The notes under the pieces are model-generated. The model searched no databases, had not been told where the DNA came from, and worked only from the letters and a program-made list of their open reading frames with translations. The position numbers and the translations under genes were made by a program. 64,000 nt of DNA from the NCBI RefSeq assembly GCF_000219535.2, contig NZ_CP007806.1, positions 1,362,501-1,426,500 on the forward strand, given 5' to 3'. Shown here piece by piece: positions 55,805 through 64,000 of the stretch. Every line of letters begins with the position of its first letter. The first letter of the stretch is position 1. The DNA is from Brevibacillus laterosporus LMG 15441 (lineage in GTDB: Bacteria; Bacillota; Bacilli; Brevibacillales; Brevibacillaceae).

Positions 55805-56455
55805 ATGAGTCACGAACTTATTGTTGACCCGCGGGTCTTTCCTCCGACTTCGCAACCGTCTTATAAAAGTTATAGTGATTGGGCGATAGAATGGTGGCAA
55901 TGGGCTTTTTCCATTCCAAAGGCTATTCATCCATTATTGGACCTAACTGGCGACTACTCAGAAGTGTATCAAATGAAACAACACGAAAGACCCGTTTGGT
56001 TTTTGGCTGGAAGTTACAGTGGACGCCCAGCGAATCGTACATGTACGATTCCACATACAAAGCCGATCTTTTTCCCCGTATGTAGTGCAGTCAGTAATGA
56101 CCTTCTTTTACCGAAAATAACAGGAATGCCCCTAGATTTATCCGGTGGTGCAAAATATCTAGCAGACCATATTGTAGAAGCAAACGTTATTTTGGATGGA
56201 TATCCAATAAAAACGGAAGTGTATCGTGTTTCTTCTCCAATTTTCCCCATTCAGCTACCTTATGATAATCTTCTTGACATAGAGGTTCCTGTTGGTACAT
56301 GTAAAAAGGCGAATGCAGCTACCGATGGTTTTTGGCTCATGCTAAAACCATTAAGCATTGGAGTTCATCAATTACAGATACGTGGTAAAATGAAGCTTCC
56401 TGATATGCCAGACCCATATGTGACAGAGGTAACATACGAATTGCTAGTTCAATAA
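55805..56455 (+). CDS. Hypothetical protein of 216 residues
   Basis: TAGGAGG lies eight bases before ATG 55805 (a GTG at 55796 is in frame). The product has no signal peptide or membrane segment. Near the start is an aromatic run, YSDWAIEWWQWAFSIP, and later GSYSGRPANRTCTIPHTKPIFFPVC with two cysteines; the C-terminal half is strand-rich (TDGFWLMLKPLSIGVHQLQIRGKM, then PYVTEVTYELLVQ). This looks like a beta-sandwich protein; similar products occur as uncharacterised proteins in other bacteria. A terminator follows at 56472-56500. Confidence 0.7.
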   Translation: MSHELIVDPRVFPPTSQPSYKSYSDWAIEWWQWAFSIPKAIHPLLDLTGDYSEVYQMKQHERPVWFLAGSYSGRPANRTCTIPHTKPIFFPVCSAVSNDLLLPKITGMPLDLSGGAKYLADHIVEANVILDGYPIKTEVYRVSSPIFPIQLPYDNLLDIEVPVGTCKKANAATDGFWLMLKPLSIGVHQLQIRGKMKLPDMPDPYVTEVTYELLVQ

Positions 56456-56471
56456 GGAGAATAACAACAGT

Positions 56472-56505
56472 AAAAATGGGTGAGAAAGTGACCCATTTTT
56501 GTCTT
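56472..56505 (+). terminator. Terminator after the 216-residue hypothetical gene
   Basis: AAAATGGGT pairs with ACCCATTTTT, followed by GTCTT. Confidence 0.75.
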
Positions 56506-56511
56506 ACATAA

Positions 56512-56664
56512 ATGAACAATCAAAAGCAACGAAAGATGCTCCAAACTGTCAGTGAAGTTTTATTGGCTGGATTATCCTATGCTATACTAGCGAAAAGCAT
56601 GCGTAACGCTGGAGATATCGCTTACTTGAGACAATCACTTATCATGAAAAAAAGGGGGAGTTGA
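56512..56664 (+). CDS. Possible small protein of 50 residues (weak)
   Basis: An open frame from ATG 56512 to TGA 56662-56664, ending four bases before cvfC. The product starts MNNQKQRKMLQTVSEVLLAG and is amphipathic. There is no ribosome site, and a TATACT that could be the -10 of the next gene lies inside, so this may be leader sequence. Confidence 0.3.
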   Translation: MNNQKQRKMLQTVSEVLLAGLSYAILAKSMRNAGDIAYLRQSLIMKKRGS

Positions 56665-56668
56665 GCTA

Positions 56669-57802
56669 ATGAAAATTCGCTCCATTGAACCAACACCAAG
56701 TCCTAATACCATGAAGCTGACGTTAGATGAACAGCTTCCGAATGGTGTTCAACATAATTTTACCCAAAAAACAAAAGGACAGGCCCCGCAGTATATCCAA
56801 AAGCTGTTAGGTATTGAAGGAGTGAAAGGGGTTTTTCAGGTTGTAGACTTTATTGCATTAGAACGATTGTCAAATGCAGCTTGGCAACCAATACTAGCGG
56901 AAGCGAAAGAGATATTGGGTGCTGAAGAAATGAGTAGCAATGATTGGGCTCATAATCAGGAAGAAGCACCTGCCTTTGGCGAATTACAAGTATATGTACA
57001 AATGTTTAGAGATATTCCTATGCAGGTAAAGGTTATTGCAAATGGAGAAGAAACCCGTACGGGACTTCCAGAACGGTTTGCAAAAATGGCCATGCAGGCT
57101 GGAGTTAGTTCCCCGAACTTAATTACAGAGCGTCAGTGGGTTGAGCAAGGCGCACGTTATGGAAATGCAAAGGAAGTCGGTGAGGAAGTAGCGCAGGAAT
57201 TAGATGCTGCTTATGACGAGGCGCGTTTACAAGCGTTACTGCAAGTAGCATTAGCTCAAGGGGGACAACAGGAGCTGCCAAAACCACAACCACCGCTAAA
57301 GGTGACGATAGAAATGTTTACCGATCCTGATTGGCGTAAACGCTATGCTGTATTAGAGCGAATGGAGCCAACGGAAGAAGACCTTTCACTGATGAAAAAA
57401 GCATTGGAGGATGAGAAAGCGTCTATACGTCGCTTGGCTGTTGTTTATTTGGGGATGATTGGGACAGAAGAAGTTCTTCCTTTGTTGTATCTAGCCTTAC
57501 GGGATGCTTCGCCTTCCGTTAGAAGAACAGCAGGTGACACCTTATCTGACTTAGGAAATCCTAAAGCGATCCCAGCGATGATCGAAGCTTTGCGTGATTC
57601 CAATAAATTGGTTCGTTGGCGTGCTGCTCGTTTTCTATATGAAGTAGGCGATGAATCAGCCTTGCCAGCTCTACACCAAGCTGAAGAGGATAGGGAGTTT
57701 GAAATTAGCTTGCAAATTAAATTAGCTATTGAGCGAATCGAGGGTGGAGAAGAAGCAAGCGGGACAGTGTGGCAACAAATGACGAACCGCTCAAGAGAGT
57801 AG
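56669..57802 (+). CDS. CvfC-like protein: Nfu N-terminal domain plus HEAT repeats
   Basis: A 377-residue protein matching the conserved virulence factor C family. The N-terminal domain (IRSIEPTPSPNTMKLTLDEQLPNG, then GIEGVKGVFQVVDFIALER) is the Nfu_N/scaffold type, and the C-terminal third contains HEAT-like repeats (DEKASIRRLAVVYLGMIGTEEVLPLL, DASPSVRRTAGDTLSDLGNPKAIPAM, DSNKLVRWRAARFLYEVGDESALPAL). In Staphylococcus aureus cvfC affects virulence gene expression; the molecular role is unclear. GGGGGAG precedes ATG 56669. The next gene starts 14 bp after its stop. Confidence 0.85.
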   Translation: MKIRSIEPTPSPNTMKLTLDEQLPNGVQHNFTQKTKGQAPQYIQKLLGIEGVKGVFQVVDFIALERLSNAAWQPILAEAKEILGAEEMSSNDWAHNQEEAPAFGELQVYVQMFRDIPMQVKVIANGEETRTGLPERFAKMAMQAGVSSPNLITERQWVEQGARYGNAKEVGEEVAQELDAAYDEARLQALLQVALAQGGQQELPKPQPPLKVTIEMFTDPDWRKRYAVLERMEPTEEDLSLMKKALEDEKASIRRLAVVYLGMIGTEEVLPLLYLALRDASPSVRRTAGDTLSDLGNPKAIPAMIEALRDSNKLVRWRAARFLYEVGDESALPALHQAEEDREFEISLQIKLAIERIEGGEEASGTVWQQMTNRSRE

Positions 57803-57816
57803 AGGGGGGAGATCAT

Positions 57817-58300
57817 ATGGGGAAAAAAGGTTTAGCAATCGGGCATAAAGCTCCAGATTTTGCACTGGAATCCACCAAAGGAACGATCAGGCTAGATCAA
57901 TATGCGGGTAAGCCTTTGCTTCTTTTATTTATTCGGGGAACCTGGTGTCCGAATTGTCGTAAACAGTTGGAAGCCTTACAGACTGCCTGTACCCGTTTTG
58001 ACAAGCTAGGTGTACCTATTGTTATTATTGCGGGTCAAAAATTACAAAATCTCATGCAGTATGCCGATAGCACCAAGCTGCCATTTCCCATGCTCTCAGA
58101 TTCAACTCGTGAAGTAATAAAAGCGTATGAGGTGTTTACTCCTATCAAATGGGATTCTTTTCGGATTGCTGTTCCGAGCGCGTATTTATTGGACAAGGAA
58201 CAGGTTATCCGCTATGCCTATATCGGCAGTTCCTCAGTTTGACAGACCAGGCGTAGAGGAATTGCTAGAGGAAGTGCAAAGACTCATAGCGGAGCCATAG
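57817..58300 (+). pseudogene. AhpC/TSA-type thioredoxin-fold protein, frameshifted near its 3' end
   Basis: The frame from ATG 57817 (after AGGGGGGAGATCAT) encodes a peroxiredoxin-like domain with GHKAPDFALESTKG, the redox motif GTWCPNCRKQ near residue 46, and DSFRIAVPSAYLLDKEQVIRYAYIGSS, but stops at 58240-58242. Reading on in the other frame from about 58234 gives QFDRPGVEELLEEVQRLIAEP and a stop at 58298-58300, the normal end of this family. One extra T near 58233 would explain it. The 141-residue truncated product may still fold. Either a real mutation or a sequencing error. Confidence 0.75.
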
Positions 58301-58855
58301 CAAGCCCTAAGCATAAGTAGAAAAAACGGTAGTAGTAAAAGGCGTTCGTGTTGTTACGGGCGTCTTTTTGTGTTGAAATCAGATTATTTCTTTTACAACA
58401 TGGATTAGAGAAGTACATCGCTAAACAAACTATTGGTAAGCTAGGTAAAATGGTCTTTGATTGATTCAAGACTAGCTGAATAGAAAAGATTGTTTTCTTT
58501 ATGCATAAAATATTCACCCGTAGAAAGATACTCTATATAGATTCCTCATTGGCCACCAGCCTTTTCCGTCATTTCCAGCATCTGTGCTCCAAGTGGTCTT
58601 ATCATGAAAATATCACCATCGTTTGATTACATTTGTATATACATGAATAAACGAATCCACTATAATAATAAAAAGTTTTCACTGAAGGCATGAGCCGAAA
58701 AGCGCATTAGGACAAGAAAATATACCGTTGATGGTATGAATGATTATGCAAAAATTCGATTTCTTACTCTAATGGTAAAGTGCTTTTCCTTGAGAACCTC
58801 GTGAAGAAAGATCGAAATGATTTTTTGCTATTTGAAAAATGAGGAGTGTAAACCG
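58301..58855. other. Intergenic region before the oligopeptide-binding gene
   Basis: A terminator-like hairpin (AAAAGGCG near 58336 with CGTCTTTTT near 58358) ends the previous unit. The rest is A+T-rich without a supported gene; the ribosome site GAGGAG of the next gene is at 58841-58846. Confidence 0.45.
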
Positions 58856-60481
58856 ATGAAGCGATTTCCCATCCGTTCCCTCTGTACTATCCTGCTTCTG
58901 TCTTCCGTGCTAGCGGGGTGTGGTGTAGTTAGTACAAACAGTTCCGATTCAACTTCTAAACCTGAAAAGACAGCAAATGCTGGAACGAAGGAACAGAAAT
59001 TACGCCTCAATATTAAAACCGAACCGCCAACTGCTGACCCAGGTTTAGCACAGGACGCTATTTCCATGGCTGTTGCCCGCTCCGCCTTTGATGGTTTGTT
59101 CCGTTTGGGCGAGGATGGCAAGCTGCATGAATCAGTAGCAGAGAGCTATACGATTTCAGACGATTTGAAAACCTATACATTCAAATTGCGCAACTCTACA
59201 TGGTCAAATGGTGATGCGGTTACCGCAAAGGATTTTGAATATGCTTGGAAACGTGTCTTAGATCCGAAAACAGGCTCTGAGTATGCCTACCAGCTTTATT
59301 ATATTAAGAATGGTCAAAAGGCCAATGCCAAAGAGGTAACATTAGATCAAGTAGGTGTAAAAGCGCTTGATGATAAAACACTGGAGGTACAGCTAGAAAA
59401 TCCAACTCCTTTCTTCCTGGAGTTACTGTCCTCCGTGACCTACTATCCAGTGAACCAAAAGGTGGTAGAGGCTAATGAGAAATGGGCAAATAATGCGTCC
59501 ACACTAGTTGGAAACGGCCCATTCATTATGAAAGAATGGCAGCATAAATCTAAGATTACATTTGAGAAGAATCCTACGTATTGGGATAAAGCGAATGTAA
59601 AATTGGAAAAGTTAGAGTTTAACATGATTGAGGATTCTACAACAGAATTGAGCATGTATGATAACAACGAGCTAGATTGGTCTGGTTCTCCCCTAGGAGA
59701 TATTCCGTCAGATGCGATTGGTGCATTAAAAGATAAATTACATACTCAAGCGACAGCGGGAACGTACTGGTATGTATTTAACACCAAAAAAGCCCCATTC
59801 AACAATAAAAAAATACGTCAAGCATTTGCCTATGCGATCAATCGTCAGGCACTGATTGATAACATTGTGCAAACGGGGGGAACAGCGGCACTTGGAATCC
59901 TACCTCCATCCATGTCATTAAACCCTAGTGGTTATTTTACAGATAATAATATTCCGAAAGCGAAACAACTGTTAGCAGAAGGCTTAAAAGAAGAGAAGCT
60001 GACAAAATTACCAGAAATCGAGCTTTTGTATAATACGGATGAGTTACATGCAAAGCTTGCGCAAGCTATACAGGATCAATGGCGCAAAACCTTGAACGTA
60101 GAAGTGAAACTGAAAAACATGGAGTTAAAAGTAGTGCGTGAAGCGATGAAGGAAGGCTCCTTCCAAATTGCACGTGCTAGTTGGATTGGTGATTTTAATG
60201 ATCCAATTAATTTTTTGGAGGTATTTAAAGCAGAAGGTGGTAGCAACAAATCTGGATGGTCTAATCCAACATATACCGAGCTTTTAGCCAAGTCTTCAGC
60301 GGAAGGTAATCAGGAGAAACGTAGGGAGCTATTAAAACAAGCTGATACGATGCTCATGAATGAAATGCCAGTCACTCCGATCTACTATTACACATATAAA
60401 TGGTTACAAAAGGATGATGTGAAAGGCGTAGTCATCGACGCACTAGGCTTCGTCGATTATAAATACGCCCGTCGCGAGTAG
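58856..60481 (+). CDS. Oligopeptide ABC transporter substrate-binding lipoprotein (OppA/DppE type)
   Basis: A 541-residue family 5 extracellular solute-binding protein. The signal peptide ends in the lipobox LAGC, so the mature protein is lipid-anchored outside the membrane. Family features include KAENx-type start ADPGLAQDAIS, the YEYAWKRVLDPKTGSEYAYQLYYI region, the TSDWxGNPFIM-like LVGNGPFIMKEWQHKSKI, and FAYAINRQALIDNI. No permease or ATPase gene is adjacent; the next gene, an amidotransferase hydrolase 16 bp away, suggests uptake of glutamyl peptides. ATG 58856 fits GAGGAG; the frame extends back to 58817. Confidence 0.92.
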   Translation: MKRFPIRSLCTILLLSSVLAGCGVVSTNSSDSTSKPEKTANAGTKEQKLRLNIKTEPPTADPGLAQDAISMAVARSAFDGLFRLGEDGKLHESVAESYTISDDLKTYTFKLRNSTWSNGDAVTAKDFEYAWKRVLDPKTGSEYAYQLYYIKNGQKANAKEVTLDQVGVKALDDKTLEVQLENPTPFFLELLSSVTYYPVNQKVVEANEKWANNASTLVGNGPFIMKEWQHKSKITFEKNPTYWDKANVKLEKLEFNMIEDSTTELSMYDNNELDWSGSPLGDIPSDAIGALKDKLHTQATAGTYWYVFNTKKAPFNNKKIRQAFAYAINRQALIDNIVQTGGTAALGILPPSMSLNPSGYFTDNNIPKAKQLLAEGLKEEKLTKLPEIELLYNTDELHAKLAQAIQDQWRKTLNVEVKLKNMELKVVREAMKEGSFQIARASWIGDFNDPINFLEVFKAEGGSNKSGWSNPTYTELLAKSSAEGNQEKRRELLKQADTMLMNEMPVTPIYYYTYKWLQKDDVKGVVIDALGFVDYKYARRE

Positions 60482-60497
60482 AAAGGGAGCGAGAGGC

Positions 60498-61226
60498 TTG
60501 CGTCCGGTTATCGGGATCGCTAGTTCCAAAATGTATGTTTCAGACAATCGTGTGGATCATTTTTTCTACACGAGTCATTGTTACGTGGAAGGCATTATCA
60601 GAAGCGGAGGAATACCGCTTCTTTTGCCGTTAATACACGAGGAATTCTATCCAATTGCTGAGATGCTGGGGGCTGTGGACGCTGTGCTTTTGACTGGTGG
60701 CGTTGATCCTGCCCCTCATCTCTACGGAGAAGCTCCTCATCAACGGCTTGGTGAAGTGGACTACGAACGTGATCAAGCCGAGCTCCGACTAATCCGTGCT
60801 ATATTACGTGCACGTAAGCCAATGCTTGGAATATGCAGAGGGGCACAAATGATAGCTGTAACAGTCGGGGGTAGCCTGATTCAGGATATCGAGAGTGCAT
60901 ATCCAAACGCGTTGCAACATCAGCAAATTGGTTCAAAGCAGTACGGCTCTCACTACATTCAGGTGTCAGATGGCTTTTTAAAGAGGGCTTTACGATCTGA
61001 AACCGTTTTAGTCAATAGCTCTCACCATCAGGCTGTTAAAACATTGCCTACAGGTTACCGTGTGACGGCTGTGGCTCCTGATGGGGTCATTGAAGGCTTT
61101 GAAAGCGAAGATGGTCGCACAATTGCAGTCCAATGGCATCCTGAACGTATGTGGATGCATGACGAACAAATGCTTGGGATTTGTAAGGCGTTTGTACAGC
61201 TAGTGAACCAGCAAACAGAAGCATAA
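60498..61226 (+). CDS. Gamma-glutamyl-gamma-aminobutyrate hydrolase family protein (peptidase C26)
   Basis: A 242-residue class I glutamine amidotransferase-like hydrolase similar to PuuD. The nucleophile is in MLGICRGAQMIAV near residue 112, with the catalytic His and Glu in VQWHPERMW near residue 213, and LLTGGVDPAPHLYGE near residue 62. It starts with TTG 60498 after AGGGAGCGAGAGGC, 16 bp after the peptide-binding gene, so the two are probably cotranscribed. Likely substrates are gamma-glutamyl compounds; this is inferred. Confidence 0.88.
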   Translation: MRPVIGIASSKMYVSDNRVDHFFYTSHCYVEGIIRSGGIPLLLPLIHEEFYPIAEMLGAVDAVLLTGGVDPAPHLYGEAPHQRLGEVDYERDQAELRLIRAILRARKPMLGICRGAQMIAVTVGGSLIQDIESAYPNALQHQQIGSKQYGSHYIQVSDGFLKRALRSETVLVNSSHHQAVKTLPTGYRVTAVAPDGVIEGFESEDGRTIAVQWHPERMWMHDEQMLGICKAFVQLVNQQTEA

Positions 61227-61232
61227 GGAAAA

Positions 61233-61286
61233 CGAAAGCGCGTGAACAAGGAACGAGGGATTCCTTTGTTTACGCGCTTTTTTGCT
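61233..61286 (+). terminator. Terminator after the C26 hydrolase gene
   Basis: GCGCGT-GA-ACAAGGAA pairs with TTCCTTTGT-TT-ACGCGC, followed by six T. Confidence 0.9.
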
Positions 61287-61368
61287 AGATATAAAGCGTA
61301 ACATAAGAGAAAAGTTTGTTAGGTTCTATGCACAAATCGACTAATTTTGGGCAATCTAAAAAAAACAT

Positions 61369-61405
61369 TTGACAAAAGGTTTAGTTGTAACTAAAATAGT
61401 TACAA
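61369..61405 (+). promoter_or_regulatory. SigA promoter with an inverted-repeat operator
   Basis: TTGACA (61369-61374), 17 bases, TAAAAT (61392-61397). TTGTAAC (61385-61391) and GTTACAA (61399-61405) form an inverted repeat spanning the -10 box, an ideal place for a repressor. The genes served are an NAD(P)-binding protein and a nitroreductase. Confidence 0.75.
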
Positions 61406-61497
61406 GAAGAGCGGTTGTCCAATGACTTGATCTGATCTGATTTATTCAAATGAGCACCGTGTTTGATGTTTGATTCCTAAATAAGGAGGCCTATACG

Positions 61498-62133
61498 ATG
61501 AAAATCGCTATTATTGGAGCAACAGGAAGAGCAGGAAAATTGATCATGCAAGAGGCATTGCAAAGAGGTCATGAAGTGACAGCTATTGTACGCGATGCAT
61601 CCAAGCTTGATCAAAACCAAAAGGTAGCTGTACTACAAAAAGACATATTTGACCTAACTACTCAGGATGTAAATAAATTTGATGTTGTTGTTAATTCCTT
61701 TGGTGCAAAGCCAGGCGAAGAACATTTACATGTGGAAGCAGGAAATGTTTTGATTGAAGCGCTAAAAAATGCTCCACAAACAAAGTTATTTGTAGTTGGA
61801 GGAGCGGGAAGCTTGTTTGTAGATGAAGCGAAAACGGTTCGTCTATTTGAAACACCAGAATTCCCTAAAGAATATTTGGCTACAGCGACAAATCAAGGCA
61901 AAAATCTAGAGATTCTAAAGCAATCCAATCTACCTCAATGGACTTTCTTGAGCCCATCAGCCATGTTTGAACCAGGTGAGCGCACAGGGCGTTATCAAAA
62001 AGGGGAAGACAATTTATTGGTAAATGCAAAAGGTGAAAGCTCTATCAGCATGGAGGATTATGCGATTGCAGTACTAGACGAGCTTGAAAATCCACAATTT
62101 GTAAACAAACGTTTCACTGTTGCGTCTGTATAA
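61498..62133 (+). CDS. NAD(P)H-binding protein (atypical SDR, YwnB-like)
   Basis: A 211-residue Rossmann protein with the dinucleotide motif IAIIGATGRAGKLIMQEA at the start, TAIVRDASKLD, and VNSFGAKPG. It belongs to the atypical short-chain dehydrogenase group that includes NmrA-like and biliverdin-reductase-B-like proteins; the electron acceptor is unknown. ATG 61498 follows AAGGAGGCCTATACG. The nitroreductase gene follows 65 bp downstream, probably on the same transcript. Confidence 0.85.
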   Translation: MKIAIIGATGRAGKLIMQEALQRGHEVTAIVRDASKLDQNQKVAVLQKDIFDLTTQDVNKFDVVVNSFGAKPGEEHLHVEAGNVLIEALKNAPQTKLFVVGGAGSLFVDEAKTVRLFETPEFPKEYLATATNQGKNLEILKQSNLPQWTFLSPSAMFEPGERTGRYQKGEDNLLVNAKGESSISMEDYAIAVLDELENPQFVNKRFTVASV

Positions 62134-62198
62134 CTTGACGCCATTAGGGCAATGTTTTGAGTAGCATTATTTTTTCTAACAACAGGGAGGCATCTACC

Positions 62199-62798
62199 AT
62201 GGCAAAAGATTTCTATACAGCAGTTGAAGGAAGACGTTCTATTTATGGTATCAGCAAAGAAGTAAGCATCTCAGATGATAAAATCAAAGAAATCATCGAA
62301 TTTGCCCTAAAGCATACGCCATCTTCATTTAATTCCCAAACAGCTCGCATTGTTCTTCTATTAGGAGAACAACATGATAAATTGTGGAATTTGACAGAAG
62401 CAGCATTGCGTAAGGTAGTAGGGGATAATAACTTTGCTCCAACTGAAGAAAAAATGAAATCTTTCCGTAATGGTTACGGAACAGTGCTTTTCTTTGAAGA
62501 CCAACAAGTTGTAGAGCAATTGCAAAAGGATTTTGCGCTTTATAAAGATAACTTCCCTATTTGGTCTCAACAATCTTCTGGTATGCATCAATTTGTTATC
62601 TGGACTGCTCTTGAAATGGAAGGCTTAGGAGCTACCTTGCAACATTACAATCCATTAATTGATGAAGACGTGAGAAAAGAGTGGAATACTCCAGCTCATT
62701 GGAAACTAATTGCTCAAATGCCATTTGGTCAACCAACAATGGCTCCTAACGAAAAAGAATTCAAACCACTAGATGAGCGTTTTAAAACATTTAAATAA
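62199..62798 (+). CDS. Nitroreductase family protein
   Basis: A 199-residue FMN-dependent nitroreductase-like enzyme. It has the family start FYTAVEGRRSIYGISKEVSISDDKIKEII with the Arg pair for FMN phosphate, HTPSSFNSQTARIVLL near residue 40, and GLGATLQHYNP near residue 145. It resembles the HBN1/YdgI subgroup. ATG 62199 follows CAGGGAGGCATCTACC; a TTG at 62157 is in frame. It pairs with the NAD(P)-binding gene and ends at a strong terminator. Confidence 0.9.
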   Translation: MAKDFYTAVEGRRSIYGISKEVSISDDKIKEIIEFALKHTPSSFNSQTARIVLLLGEQHDKLWNLTEAALRKVVGDNNFAPTEEKMKSFRNGYGTVLFFEDQQVVEQLQKDFALYKDNFPIWSQQSSGMHQFVIWTALEMEGLGATLQHYNPLIDEDVRKEWNTPAHWKLIAQMPFGQPTMAPNEKEFKPLDERFKTFK

Positions 62799-62879
62799 GC
62801 AACACAGTAACATATAAGACATGTAAGATTTCCTTGATCGTAATGAACAGTGTAGTGGAGAAAACCTAAAAAAAGATAA

Positions 62880-62917
62880 ATGGGAGCTACCTAACCTTGT
62901 GGGTAGCTCATTTTTTT
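62880..62917 (+). terminator. Terminator after the nitroreductase gene
   Basis: GAGCTACC (62884-62891) pairs with GGTAGCTC (62902-62909), with A/T flanking pairs, and seven T follow. Confidence 0.9.
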
Positions 62918-63016
62918 GTCTGCATGTTTATCTCTATTCCCATCCACCTAACATCGCGTTATAATGAACAAATCTTTGAGCATGAATCGATGTCAATGGA
63001 GTAAAGAAGGGTGAAT

Positions 63017-64000
63017 GTGAACACAGAAACAAACAAATATCAGCGTCAAACTCTATTTCAAATTACGTGGCCGATCTTTTTTGAATTAGTGCTACATATG
63101 GGGATGGGGATTATTGCAACTCTGATGCTGAGTCATTATTCCGATGACGCAGCTACAGGTGTAGGCGTGGCAAATCAGCTCTTAAATATTTTTATTTTAA
63201 TTTTTAACGTGACGTCAATTGGTGCGACTATTTTGATTGGTCAAAGACTAGGAGCTAATCAATTAGATCAGGCAAGACAGCTGGCACGATCTGCTTTTGG
63301 CTTAAATTTTTGGTTTGGAATGGTTGTTGCTACAATTGTAGTAATATTTGGTAAACAATTCCTTGGTCTTTTTGAGCTTGAAGGAGATGTTCTTTCCTAT
63401 GGACTTTTGTTTGTACAAATTTGTGGGGCGTCCTTGTTTCTAGAATCAATTGCCTTAGCTTTAAGTGCTGTACTTCGCAGTCATGGATATACGAAGGACT
63501 CCTTGATGGTTACCCTGTTGATGGACATGATTAGTGTAGGTGGTAATGTTATCGCGATTACCGGTATTTTTGGATTGCCTATTACGGGAGTGACTGGCGT
63601 AGCTTGGGCAATGGTGGTCGCACGTGCCTTTGCAGTGGGTGCTTTGATCTATTTGGTTTTTCGTCAGCTTGCTTTACGTATTCGATTTAAAGATATCTTT
63701 ATTGTAAGAAAAAAGGACATCCAAGGACTTTTATCGATTGGGATTCCTTCGGCTGGTGAAAATTTGTCCTACCAGCTATCACAAGTAATCATTACAGGAT
63801 TTATTGCGATGATGGGAACTGCATCGCTGGCAGCACGTGTCTATGTATTGAATATTTCTATGATCTGCTATCTATTTACATTAGCGATTGCACAAGGTAC
63901 ACAGTTGCTGGTGGCCCGTTATATTGGCGGGAAACAATACGATAAGGCATTACATCGAGGGATGCGCACCTTAAAAATTTCAATGTGTGCCTCGTTTGTC
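63017..64000 (+). CDS. MATE family multidrug efflux transporter (partial, runs off the window)
   Basis: The open frame reads to the last base, giving 328 residues of a MATE protein, about three quarters of the usual 450. Visible features: KYQRQTLFQITWPIFFELVLHMGMGIIATLMLSHYSDDAATGVGVANQ at the start, a second half beginning near GIPSAGENLSYQLSQVIITGFIAMMGTASLAARVYVLNI, and AIAQGTQLLVARYIGGKQYDKA. GTG 63017 is well spaced from AAGAAGGG; GTG 63011 is in frame. The family exports drugs or metabolites with Na+ or H+. Confidence 0.9.
   Translation, partial: MNTETNKYQRQTLFQITWPIFFELVLHMGMGIIATLMLSHYSDDAATGVGVANQLLNIFILIFNVTSIGATILIGQRLGANQLDQARQLARSAFGLNFWFGMVVATIVVIFGKQFLGLFELEGDVLSYGLLFVQICGASLFLESIALALSAVLRSHGYTKDSLMVTLLMDMISVGGNVIAITGIFGLPITGVTGVAWAMVVARAFAVGALIYLVFRQLALRIRFKDIFIVRKKDIQGLLSIGIPSAGENLSYQLSQVIITGFIAMMGTASLAARVYVLNISMICYLFTLAIAQGTQLLVARYIGGKQYDKALHRGMRTLKISMCASFV

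Overview
The window looks like the chromosome of an aerobic, spore-forming member of the Bacillota. It is most likely a Brevibacillus, and the rather A+T-rich composition and the triple-helix-repeat surface protein point towards the B. laterosporus side of the genus (inference from gene order and protein character; no database was searched). It carries the conserved block recJ-apt-rel-dtd ... hisS-aspS-tcdA-rarA-cymR-cysteine desulfurase-recD2 ... alaS-ireB-ruvX-yrzB-mltG-trmR-trhP1-trhP2-udk-pbpI, known from Bacillus and relatives, and then a sporulation sigma factor gene, sigK.

Region 1-39.2 kb is ordinary core chromosome: DNA repair (recJ, rarA, recD2, ruvX), stringent response (rel), translation quality control and charging (dtd, hisS, aspS, alaS, the last two transcription units behind T-box leaders), tRNA modification (tcdA, trmR, trhP1, trhP2), sulfur metabolism (cymR, cysteine desulfurase), cell wall enzymes (a five-SH3 amidase, mltG, pbpI), a JAMM peptidase, a chemotaxis receptor behind a SigD-type promoter, and an NSS-family transporter. 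Several small genes under 60 codons with strong ribosome binding sites are also present.

Region 39.4-49.2 kb is the notable part. The mother-cell sigma factor gene sigK is broken into three coding pieces (39449-39785, 42840-42926 and 48898-49187) by two adjacent, non-nested intervening elements of 3054 and 5971 bp. Each has its own large serine recombinase and its own symmetric attachment arms centred on a GA dinucleotide. Precise removal of both restores a 237-codon SigK that lines up end to end with the 241-residue B. subtilis protein. The second element occupies the same AATGA site as the B. subtilis skin element; the first sits 87 bp upstream at a second copy of the same 10-bp core. Neither element looks like a prophage. 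The first carries a PhnA-like gene and a remarkable 27-residue Arg/Cys peptide gene; the second carries secreted or surface proteins, including a 39-residue secreted peptide and a collagen-like protein.

Region 49.3-64 kb is accessory chromosome: GNAT, OsmC, an L,D-transpeptidase, an MFS exporter, tRNA-Ser(UGA) with an IS1182-type element inserted into its terminator, a CvfC-like HEAT protein, a thioredoxin-fold peroxiredoxin-like gene with a 3' frameshift, an oligopeptide-binding lipoprotein with a class I amidotransferase hydrolase, an electrophile-stress-like pair (NAD(P)-binding protein and nitroreductase) behind an operator-bearing promoter, and the start of a MATE transporter cut by the window edge.
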